In this document: in pieces, positions 56,952-64,000 of the stretch
Layout: the number at the start of each line of letters is the position of its first letter
Numbering within the stretch: position 1 is the first letter of the stretch
Assembly (NCBI GenBank): GCA_948443805.1
Contig: CAOJUB010000001.1
Location: forward strand, 62,001 to 126,000
DNA: 64,000 nt
Direction of reading: 5' to 3'
Origin: an uncultured Clostridia bacterium
Lineage (GTDB): Bacteria > Bacillota > Clostridia > Oscillospirales > UBA644
The notes under the pieces: model-generated
The model's database searches: none
Told to the model about the DNA's origin: nothing
Seen by the model: the letters and a program-made list of their open reading frames with translations, nothing else
Made by a program: the position numbers and the translations under genes

Positions 56952-57572
56952 ATGGAAATCTTTACGGTTAAACAGGATGTTTCGATAGAATATACCGAAA
57001 AAAAATCGCTTTTTATCGGGCATGCCTTTTTCGTTACGGAAGAATCGGAGGCCATGGCGGCGATTGCTTCGGTAAAAAAACAGCATGCCGAGGCTACGCA
57101 CAATGTCTGGGCATACAGTCTTCGGAAATTTTCCGCACAGCGGTTTTCCGATGACGGCGAACCGCAGGGAACGGCGGGTATGCCGGTTCTTTCGGCCATT
57201 AAAAAGTATGGGATATGCGACGTCTGTATTGTTGTTACACGGTATTTCGGCGGTATTCTTCTCGGCGCGGGCGGCCTTGTTCGCGCCTATACCAAAACGG
57301 CTGCGATGGCGATTGAGGCGGCGGGGAAAACGCCGGTGGTTCTGATGTCCCGTTTCCGTCTTGTCTGTGGATATGACCTGTATAACACTGTCTGCCGGAT
57401 CGCGGCCTCTTTCGGTGTGGAGACCGAATCCTCCGAATTTCTAGAAAAAGTAACGGTTTTCGGCCGGATTGAAGCGGCGCGGTTCGAAGCGTTTGGCGCG
57501 GCGCTGACAGAAGTTTGTTACCGGGATATGGAATTGACCGAATTGTCCCGGGAATGTTCACGGCTTCTCTGA
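56952..57572 (+). CDS. YigZ/IMPACT (UPF0029) family protein
   Basis: 206 residues. The N-terminal UPF0029 domain holds the signature FSDDGEPQGTAGMPVLSAIK and the VVTRYFGGILLGAGGLVRAYTKTA block; a C-terminal DUF1949-type fold follows. Eukaryotic IMPACT modulates GCN2, while the bacterial role is unclear, perhaps linked to translation. It stands alone, divergent from the Dabb gene. No convincing promoter was seen. Confidence 0.93.
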   Translation: MEIFTVKQDVSIEYTEKKSLFIGHAFFVTEESEAMAAIASVKKQHAEATHNVWAYSLRKFSAQRFSDDGEPQGTAGMPVLSAIKKYGICDVCIVVTRYFGGILLGAGGLVRAYTKTAAMAIEAAGKTPVVLMSRFRLVCGYDLYNTVCRIAASFGVETESSEFLEKVTVFGRIEAARFEAFGAALTEVCYRDMELTELSRECSRLL

Positions 57573-57628
57573 AGAGAAGGTTTTACAAAATTTTCGTTTT
57601 TGAGGACCGGCGCTTTCCCGGGAAAATA

Positions 57629-57657
57629 TTTACAAGCAGGCAAAAATATGCTATAAT
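57629..57657 (+). promoter_or_regulatory. promoter of metK
   Basis: TTTACA and TATAAT with a 17-base spacer, about 118 bases before the metK start. The -10 context GCTATAATAAAAAAA is identical to that of metF. Confidence 0.8.
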
Positions 57658-57675
57658 AAAAAAAGATAATTCCCT

Positions 57676-57703
57676 GCGGACAAGGTTTGCCGCTTTCTTT
57701 TTT
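57676..57703 (+). other. terminator-like hairpin in the metK leader
   Basis: GCGG and CAA pair with TTG and CCGC (one unpaired base on each side), and a T-rich tract TTTCTTTTTT follows at once. It lies between the promoter and the gene, so it may act as an attenuator. I could not recognise a known SAM riboswitch class around it. Confidence 0.4.
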
Positions 57704-57774
57704 CAGTAATGCTACGGTTTGGGGTTTTCGGCGGGGATTTTTGCGATAAAAATGGTACAGATGGGAGATATATC

Positions 57775-58914
57775 ATGAAAAGATTCTTTACTTCCGAATC
57801 GGTCACGGAAGGGCATCCGGATAAAATTTGCGATCAGATTTCCGACGCGGTTCTGGATGAAATCCTGAAAGACGATCCGAAAGCCCGGGTGGCTTGTGAA
57901 ACGATGGTTACAACCGGTATGATTATGCTGATGGGGGAAATTTCCACCTCCTGTTATGTCGATATCCCGAAAATCGCCAGAAGCGTCATCCGGGAGATCG
58001 GTTACGACCGGGCAAAGTTCGGGTTCGACTGCGATACCTGTTCGGTTCTTACGGCGATCGATGAACAGTCTCCGGATATTGCGCTCGGTGTGGACCGCGA
58101 GGGCGCGGGCGACCAGGGCATGATGTTCGGGTATGCCTGTGATGAGACCGAAACCTGTATGCCTATGCCGATTTATTACGCGCATCGTTTGGCGAAACAG
58201 CTGACCTATGTCCGGAAAAAAGGAATTTTAGGATTTCTCCGTCCGGACGGTAAAACGCAGGTAACCGTAGAATATGACGGAGACAAGCCCGTGCGGATCG
58301 ATACAATCGTTGTTTCCTCGCAGCATTCGTCTCAGGTCAGCCAGAAATCGATCCGGGAGGGGATTGTTGAAGAGGTTGTCAACAAGGTTATTCCGGCCGA
58401 GTTTATGGATGAGAACACAAAAATCCTGGTAAATCCTACCGGTCAGTTCGTGGTCGGCGGCCCGCAGGGAGACAGCGGTTTGACCGGCAGAAAAATTATT
58501 GTGGATACGTACGGCGGTTATTCCCGCCACGGCGGCGGCGCTTTTTCCGGGAAAGACCCGACGAAGGTAGACCGCAGCGCAACTTATATGGCGCGTTATG
58601 TTGCGAAGAATCTTGTCAGAGCCGGCATCGCCAAACGGTGTGAAGTGCAGCTTGCTTACGCCATCGGCGTTGCGGAACCGGTTTCTGTTTTTGTAGAAAC
58701 TTTCGGTACCGGCATCTGTTCCGAGGAAGAGATTGCGTTGGCTGTCCGGAAAATTTTTGATCTGACGCCGGCAGGGATCATTGAAGAACTGGATCTGGCA
58801 AAACCGATTTATAAGGCGCTTTCCGCTTACGGCCATATCGGCCGCGAAGAACTGGGTGTTCGCTGGGAAGACTGCGACCGGGTCGACGCGCTGAAAGAAG
58901 CGCTTGGGTTATGA
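57775..58914 (+). CDS. metK: S-adenosylmethionine synthetase
   Basis: 379 residues, making SAM from methionine and ATP. Signature segments: [20 protein letters not shown] at the start, [12 protein letters not shown], and [20 protein letters not shown] 57775 has GGGAGA upstream; the track start at 57709 adds residues no family member has. It overlaps the PHP phosphatase gene as ATGA. With metF and metH at the other end of the window, the methionine-SAM route is well covered. Confidence 0.98.
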   Translation: MKRFFTSESVTEGHPDKICDQISDAVLDEILKDDPKARVACETMVTTGMIMLMGEISTSCYVDIPKIARSVIREIGYDRAKFGFDCDTCSVLTAIDEQSPDIALGVDREGAGDQGMMFGYACDETETCMPMPIYYAHRLAKQLTYVRKKGILGFLRPDGKTQVTVEYDGDKPVRIDTIVVSSQHSSQVSQKSIREGIVEEVVNKVIPAEFMDENTKILVNPTGQFVVGGPQGDSGLTGRKIIVDTYGGYSRHGGGAFSGKDPTKVDRSATYMARYVAKNLVRAGIAKRCEVQLAYAIGVAEPVSVFVETFGTGICSEEEIALAVRKIFDLTPAGIIEELDLAKPIYKALSAYGHIGREELGVRWEDCDRVDALKEALGL

Positions 58915-59723
58915 GTTACCGGCAGGATTTTCATATCCATACCACGTTTTCCCCGGACGCGGAATCCCGGCCGGAAGAGGTTCTCCGGGCGGCGGAAGCA
59001 CAGGGGCTTTGCGAGATTATGATTACGGATCACTGCGACTGCGACAACGGCTGCGCCATTCCTGCGCCGCTGGAAGCTTGGCCGCGTCTGGATCTGAAGC
59101 AGTATACGGAAAAAATAGAATCTCTCCGTTCGATGACCGATATCCGGGTCGGCGTGGGGATCGAGCTCGGCGAAGCCGATCAGATGCCGGAATATTCGGC
59201 AGAGGTTCTTTCTTTTTACGATTGGGACTATGTCATCGGTTCGTTCCATAATCCGAAAGGAAAAATCGATTATTATTATACCGATTATACGGCTTTGGAT
59301 CTCCGGACGGTATTCGATGAATATTTTGAGGGCGTTTACCGGCTTGCGGTTGATAACCGGTTTGATGTTCTCGGCCATTTATATTATCTGGTTCGGTATA
59401 TTTACCGGCAGGGGCTGACGGCAGATTTGTCCGGGTACCGTGGGAAGATCGAAGAGATTCTCCGGGTTCTTGTCCGAAACGGAAAGGGGATCGAAGTCAA
59501 TACCTCCTGCCTGAAAGACCGGTTCGGCGGGCTGATTCCCGGTTATGATGTGATAAAAATGTTTAAGGACTGCGGCGGTGAGATTATTACCGTCGGTTCT
59601 GACGCGCATACGCCGGAGCGCGTCGGCGAAGGGTTTGACGAAGCGCTTGAAGCGATCCGGGAAGCCGGATTTACGGCGCTGGCCTCTTTTGAAAAACGGA
59701 ATCCCGTTTTCCGGGATATCTGA
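58911..59723 (+). CDS. PHP-domain phosphatase (histidinol-phosphatase family)
   Basis: 270 residues of the PHP fold. Metal-binding motifs are [16 protein letters not shown], a VGIELGE glutamate, IGSFHN, DVLGHLY and the final [12 protein letters not shown]. The HisJ/HisK type of histidinol phosphatase matches best, but no other his genes are nearby, so another small phosphate ester is possible. Translationally coupled to metK. Confidence 0.87.
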   Translation: MSYRQDFHIHTTFSPDAESRPEEVLRAAEAQGLCEIMITDHCDCDNGCAIPAPLEAWPRLDLKQYTEKIESLRSMTDIRVGVGIELGEADQMPEYSAEVLSFYDWDYVIGSFHNPKGKIDYYYTDYTALDLRTVFDEYFEGVYRLAVDNRFDVLGHLYYLVRYIYRQGLTADLSGYRGKIEEILRVLVRNGKGIEVNTSCLKDRFGGLIPGYDVIKMFKDCGGEIITVGSDAHTPERVGEGFDEALEAIREAGFTALASFEKRNPVFRDI

Positions 59724-59734
59724 CCGGAGGGATT

Positions 59735-60889
59735 ATGGAAAACGAAACGGTTTCTCTGATCCCCTGCGCCGCTTATGATTTTTCGGCGTTAACCGGGGTG
59801 ATCACAAGACATTTTGAAAATATGGGCGGGCTTGACCGGCTGGTTCCGGTGGGGTGCCGGGTGGTTATCAAACCCAATCTTGTTATGGGCAAAGACCCGG
59901 CGCGGGGCGCGACCACGCATCCGGAATTTCTCCGCGCGCTGATTTCCGTGCTGAAAGCGCGGACAGAAAATATTTTGATTGCCGAATCTCCCGGAGGGCC
60001 GGGCGGCGAGGCTCGCTTTCGGTCGGTTTGCCGCGCTTCCGGTATTTATGATTTAGGCTGTGACATCCTTTTTGAAGGAGAGATTGCAGAGGTTTCCTGC
60101 CCCGGTGGGGTAAAGGGAAAGAAATTTTCGGTTCTGAAGGCGATTGCCGGGGCGGATCTTTTGATTTCTGCTGCGAAACTGAAAACGCACGGCATGATGA
60201 CCTACACCGGCGCGGTTAAAAATATGTTCGGTGCCGTTTACGGTCTGGAAAAAAGCGAATACCATTTCCGCTATCCGAAAACCGAGGATTTTGCTGAATT
60301 TCTGGTGGATCTTTGCTCTGCGGTACGGCCGCAGATCTCATTTATCGACGGGATTCTCGGCATGGAAGGAAACGGACCGACAGGCGGGGATACCGTGCAT
60401 GCCGGGCTGACGTTTGCCGGGAGAAATCCGTTTGCGCTGGATGCTGTGGCCGGAGAAGCGATCGGGATTCCCGTTGCGGAAAATCCGCTGATTTTTGCGG
60501 CGGCAAAACGAAATCTCTGGTCGGGCGATGTTTCTGCGGTTTCTCTTTTAGGAAAAGACGGCGAACCCATACCGTCTCTTTCGGTTTATTCGCATCCGTT
60601 CCGGCGGCCGGATTCGGTCGACGGTATGCAGTTTTCCGGTTTCCGTTTTGTCCCTCGCTCGGTTCAGAAATTCTTAAAAAAGAATTGCACGCCATACCCG
60701 TCGGTGAAAAAAGACCGTTGCGTGGGCTGCGGTGAATGCGCGGCCTCCTGCCCGAAAAAAATCATTCGGATTGCCGGAGGAAAAGCCTTGATCGATCTGA
60801 AAAAAGGCTGCATTTCCTGTTTTTGCTGCCAGGAAATGTGTCCGAAAGAGGCAATCCGGGCAAAGAAACGCCTTTCTATCCGGTTTTGA
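59735..60889 (+). CDS. DUF362 protein with C-terminal two-cluster ferredoxin domain
   Basis: 384 residues. The DUF362 part spans about 1-300 (VVIKPNLVMGKDP, LIAESPGGPGG, KLKTHGMMTYTGAVKNMFG, DGILGMEGNGPTGGD). The C-terminus has two 4Fe-4S motifs, CVGCGECAASCP and CISCFCCQEMCP. An iron-sulfur redox protein in the cytosol is expected; the partner and reaction are unknown. It lies 11 bases after the PHP gene. Confidence 0.92.
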   Translation: MENETVSLIPCAAYDFSALTGVITRHFENMGGLDRLVPVGCRVVIKPNLVMGKDPARGATTHPEFLRALISVLKARTENILIAESPGGPGGEARFRSVCRASGIYDLGCDILFEGEIAEVSCPGGVKGKKFSVLKAIAGADLLISAAKLKTHGMMTYTGAVKNMFGAVYGLEKSEYHFRYPKTEDFAEFLVDLCSAVRPQISFIDGILGMEGNGPTGGDTVHAGLTFAGRNPFALDAVAGEAIGIPVAENPLIFAAAKRNLWSGDVSAVSLLGKDGEPIPSLSVYSHPFRRPDSVDGMQFSGFRFVPRSVQKFLKKNCTPYPSVKKDRCVGCGECAASCPKKIIRIAGGKALIDLKKGCISCFCCQEMCPKEAIRAKKRLSIRF

Positions 60890-60937
60890 TCGTATTTTTT
60901 GAATCGGATCAACCATTTTTTATTAGGAGCTGTTTTT

Positions 60938-61795
60938 TTGGGGGAAACTATAACACTGAAAACCAAAGCAAACGCAAAGATCAATCTTACGCTTGATATT
61001 CTGGGACAGCGGCCGGACGGTTATCATCTGCTGTCTTCGGTCATGCAGGAAATTTCGCTTTTTGACGAACTTTCACTGACTTTGTCTGCTTCGGAGAAAA
61101 ATAAAATTTCTATCGAGGGAAATTTTGACTGTCCGCCTGAAAAGAATTTATGCTATAAAGCGGCGGAAGCTTTTTTTCTTGAATTTGGGATTTCCGGCGC
61201 GGCGCTTCATATTTCGGTAGAGAAGCGGATTCCTTCGGGCGCCGGGCTTGGCGGCGGAAGTTCCGACGGCGCGGCGGTGATCCGGGCTTTGGCCGGGTAT
61301 TATGGCATTGACGACAAGGAACGGCTGAAAAAATTGTGTCTGTCTCTGGGGGCGGACGTTCCGTTTTTTCTGGAAGGCGGAACGCAGCATATGGAAGGGA
61401 TCGGCGAACGGTTGTCTCCTGTTTCCCGCTGTTTTGATTCGTTTGTCGTTCTTGCAAAGCCGTTTCCCTCCGCGTTGAGCGGCGATATGTATCGTTTGTA
61501 TGATTCGCTTGGCTATCGCTCTTTTGCGGCAACGGAAAATTTTCTCGCCGAGAATCATCAGGGAGGCAGTCCCTTTGATTATGTTTCAAACGCTTTGGAA
61601 AAAGCGGCCGTTTCTTTCTGCGGCGATATCCTGTCCATCAAAACCGCGTTTTTGGATTCCGGTGCAAAAGCCGCTTGTATGAGCGGCAGCGGGACGGCTG
61701 TTTATGGCTTGTTTCAGGAACGGGAGGCTGTTCGGGCGGCATTGGAAAAAGTGAAGGAAAACAGCGCTTTTTGCGGAATTTATGAATTTATCTGA
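60938..61795 (+). CDS. ispE: 4-(cytidine 5'-diphospho)-2-C-methyl-D-erythritol kinase
   Basis: 285-residue GHMP kinase of the MEP isoprenoid pathway. AKINLTLDILGQRPDGYHLL at the start and the ATP loop PSGAGLGGGSSDGA near 95 are diagnostic, and MSGSGTAVYGLF closes the fold. The start is TTG 60938, eight bases after AGGAG; the track ATG at 60899 lacks a ribosome binding site. Sixteen bases before alaS. Confidence 0.95.
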   Translation: MGETITLKTKANAKINLTLDILGQRPDGYHLLSSVMQEISLFDELSLTLSASEKNKISIEGNFDCPPEKNLCYKAAEAFFLEFGISGAALHISVEKRIPSGAGLGGGSSDGAAVIRALAGYYGIDDKERLKKLCLSLGADVPFFLEGGTQHMEGIGERLSPVSRCFDSFVVLAKPFPSALSGDMYRLYDSLGYRSFAATENFLAENHQGGSPFDYVSNALEKAAVSFCGDILSIKTAFLDSGAKAACMSGSGTAVYGLFQEREAVRAALEKVKENSAFCGIYEFI

Positions 61796-61811
61796 TATAG
61801 GAGTATAAGCC

Positions 61812-64000
61812 ATGAAGTATATGGGTCTGAATGAAATCCGGGAAAAATATCTTAGTTTTTTTGAAAGCAAGGGGCATTTGCGGCTTCCTTCGTTTCCTCT
61901 GGTTCCCCAAAACGATAAAAGTATTTTGCTGATCAATGCGGGAATGACGCCGTTGAAACCCTATTTTACGGGGGAACAGACGCCGCCCAGGAACCGTGTG
62001 ACAACCTGTCAGAAATGTATCCGTACGCCGGATATTGACAATGTCGGAAAAACGGCGCGGCACGGTACGTTTTTTGAAATGCTCGGGAATTTTTCTTTCG
62101 GCGATTATTTCAAAAAAGAGGTGATTCCCTGGGCGTGGGAATTCTGCACCGAGGTTATGCAGCTGCCGAAGGAAAGGCTGTATGTTACGGTATATCTGGA
62201 CGATGACGAGGCGTACGATATCTGGAAAAACGATATCGGCGTTGACCCTTCCCATATTTCAAGAATGGGAAAGGAAGATAATTTCTGGGAACACGGACAG
62301 GGTCCCTGCGGCCCCTGTTCGGAGATTTATTTTGACCGGGGCGAAGAAAAAGGCTGCGGCCGTCCGGATTGTAGGGTGGGTTGCGAGTGCGACCGGTATG
62401 TAGAATTCTGGAATCTTGTCTTTACCCAGTTTGACAATGACGGCAAGGGGAATTATACTAAGCTGGATCACTGCAATATCGATACCGGCATGGGGCTGGA
62501 GCGCCTTGCCTGCATTATGCAGCAGGTGGATTCTCTGTTTGATGTCGATACAATTAAAAATATTACGGCGGAAATCTCGGCGCTTTCGGGGAAAAAATAC
62601 GGGCAGTCTCATGAGACCGATGTGTCTCTCCGTGTGGTTACCGACCATATCCGGAGCACGGTGTTTATGGTCGGAGACGGGATTCTTCCTTCCAATGAAG
62701 GGCGCGGATATGTTCTTCGGCGTCTTTTGCGCCGTGCGGCGCGTCACGGGAAGCTGCTGGGGATAACCGCAGAGCATTTTCTCTGCGATCTGGCAGAAGT
62801 GGTTATCCGGGAAAGCGGCGGCGCTTATCCGGAACTTCAGGAGAAAAAAGAATATATCAAAACGATCATCGAACAGGAGGAGAACCGGTTTAATCAGACG
62901 ATCGACAGCGGCCTTGTCATTCTTTCCGAAATGATGGATCAGGCAAAAAAAGCGGGAGAAACAAAAATCTCCGGCAGCGATGCTTTCCGGTTATATGATA
63001 CGTTTGGTTTTCCGCTGGATCTGACGCTTGAAATTTTACGGGAAAACGGGCTGGAAACCGATGAAAACGCGTTTCACGAGTGTATGCAGGAGCAAAAGAC
63101 CCGGGCAAGAAATGCCCGTCAGGCTTCAGATTCTTCTGCCTGGAAGGGCGATGAGGCGGTGGCCGGTCTTCCGAAAACGGTTTTTGAGGGCTATATGGCT
63201 CTTGAGGGTTCAGGTACGGTTCTCCGGGTAATCGGTGGGGAAAATACCACGGTGATAACCGATAAAACAGTATTTTACGGCGAAAGCGGCGGACAGGCCG
63301 GCGATTGCGGAACCCTGATTGCCGATGGGGTGGAGTACCGCGTGACCGGCTGCAAAAAGAAAAACGGCGTTTTTCTGCATATTATTGCAGGGGAGGCTGA
63401 TATTTCGGAAGGCTGCGAGGTTTTTCTGAAGGTTTGCCGTGACTGCCGGGAAGCAACCATGCGGAATCATTCTTCCGCCCATCTTTTGCAGGCTGCGCTG
63501 AAAAAAGTTCTTGGCGGACATATTGCGCAGGCCGGCTCGTATGTGGATCGGGAGCGGATGCGATTTGACTTTTCGCATTTTGCACCGCTGACCGAAGACG
63601 AACTGAAAACAGTGGAAGACGAAGTGAATCGGGCTGTTTTTGCGGGACTTCCGGTTGTTTCTGAGGAAATGCCGCTGGAAGAGGCGAAAAACACCGGCGC
63701 GACGGCGCTCTTCGGTGAAAAATACGGCGATACCGTGCGGGTGGTTTCCATGGGAGATTTCTCGGTCGAATTCTGCGGCGGGACGCATGTGGAAAATACC
63801 GCCGGAATCGGGTTATTCAAGATTGTCTCTGAGACCGGCGTTGCTGCCGGCGTCAGAAGAATTGAAGCCGTGACCGGTGAAAACATGCTGGCGCTTTTCC
63901 GTGAAAAGGAAGCGCTTCTTAAAACGGTCTGCGGAATTCTGAAAACACCTGAAAAAGAAGCCGCTGCTCGGGCGGAATCGCTGACTGCTGAATTGAAGCA
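61812..64000 (+). CDS. alaS: alanine-tRNA ligase, 3' end cut by window
   Basis: About 730 of roughly 870 residues are visible. The class II catalytic core has GNFSFGDYFKKE (motif 2 region) and GMGLERLACIMQ (motif 3). The editing domain has NHSSAHLL near 552 and FCGGTHVENT near 654, so the zinc-site residues are intact. The frame stays open to the window end. The ATG at 61812 follows AGGAG. The gap to ispE is too short for a T-box, so control must lie further upstream. The ORF track shows only shadows of it because no stop is in view. Confidence 0.97.
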   Translation, partial: MKYMGLNEIREKYLSFFESKGHLRLPSFPLVPQNDKSILLINAGMTPLKPYFTGEQTPPRNRVTTCQKCIRTPDIDNVGKTARHGTFFEMLGNFSFGDYFKKEVIPWAWEFCTEVMQLPKERLYVTVYLDDDEAYDIWKNDIGVDPSHISRMGKEDNFWEHGQGPCGPCSEIYFDRGEEKGCGRPDCRVGCECDRYVEFWNLVFTQFDNDGKGNYTKLDHCNIDTGMGLERLACIMQQVDSLFDVDTIKNITAEISALSGKKYGQSHETDVSLRVVTDHIRSTVFMVGDGILPSNEGRGYVLRRLLRRAARHGKLLGITAEHFLCDLAEVVIRESGGAYPELQEKKEYIKTIIEQEENRFNQTIDSGLVILSEMMDQAKKAGETKISGSDAFRLYDTFGFPLDLTLEILRENGLETDENAFHECMQEQKTRARNARQASDSSAWKGDEAVAGLPKTVFEGYMALEGSGTVLRVIGGENTTVITDKTVFYGESGGQAGDCGTLIADGVEYRVTGCKKKNGVFLHIIAGEADISEGCEVFLKVCRDCREATMRNHSSAHLLQAALKKVLGGHIAQAGSYVDRERMRFDFSHFAPLTEDELKTVEDEVNRAVFAGLPVVSEEMPLEEAKNTGATALFGEKYGDTVRVVSMGDFSVEFCGGTHVENTAGIGLFKIVSETGVAAGVRRIEAVTGENMLALFREKEALLKTVCGILKTPEKEAAARAESLTAELK

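Noticed and set aside
61796-61811. T-box leader before alaS
   Set aside because: Only 16 bases separate ispE from alaS, far too short.

Overview
The window looks like a chromosomal stretch from a low-to-mid GC Gram-positive anaerobe of the Clostridia (Bacillota), probably an uncultured gut or rumen type. This rests on gene content: a ctsR-mcsA-mcsB-clpC operon with a CtsR operator, HemZ, a methionine synthase whose reactivation domain is a separate gene, type I dockerin-like modules on secreted proteins, an F-type ATP synthase with a two-carboxylate c subunit, strong purine-rich ribosome binding sites and several TTG starts. Species level cannot be decided by reading. I found no rRNA, tRNA, CRISPR array, transposase, integrase or phage gene.

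Layout. 1-5.7 kb: the 3' part of mnmA, then a methionine/one-carbon cluster (metF, stand-alone B12 activation protein, metH) and an Rrf2 regulator with IscR-like cysteines. 5.9-9.6 kb: a membrane protein, a GH172 (DUF2961) protein and asnA, then a tandemly duplicated intergenic cassette (9.66-9.96 kb). 10.0-17.4 kb, minus strand: a nine-gene operon joining D-amino-acid transaminase, both halves of a D-glutamate cyclase (DUF4392 and DUF1445), the three 5-oxoprolinase subunits PxpABC, a small membrane protein, alanine racemase and a HAD phosphatase. This reads as a D-glutamate/5-oxoproline/D-alanine interconversion and salvage pathway. 17.7-23.0 kb: a secreted phosphodiester-glycosidase-like protein with a dockerin, a FAD-dependent oxidoreductase and a leucine-rich-repeat lipoprotein.

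23.0-31.9 kb: a Nudix gene behind a structured repeat, the full F1Fo ATP synthase operon (atpI-B-E-F-H-A-G-D-C, with an epsilon subunit of only 85 residues), a zinc-ribbon gene and a 0.4 kb array of palindromic repeat modules. 31.9-35.9 kb: a MATE transporter, a second dockerin protein (LRR type) and a TVP38-like membrane protein. 36.0-40.7 kb: the class III heat-shock operon. 41.0-50.3 kb: pncB, recJ, rel, dtd, an MBL hydrolase, an SGNH esterase and hemZ. 50.4-57.6 kb: a TehB-like methyltransferase, a uridine-kinase-like kinase, rpsU, a yqeG-nfo-pepP operon, a second MATE protein, a Dabb protein and a YigZ protein. 57.8-64.0 kb: metK, a PHP phosphatase, a DUF362/ferredoxin protein, ispE and the 5' part of alaS.

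The two parts most worth following up are the D-glutamate/5-oxoproline operon and the dispersed structured repeat. The repeat occurs twice in the window (23.3 kb plus strand, 31.3-31.7 kb minus strand). Its four-arm cloverleaf keeps its pairing while most stem sequences differ between the copies, and both copies sit sense-oriented upstream of a gene behind TATAAT-type boxes.
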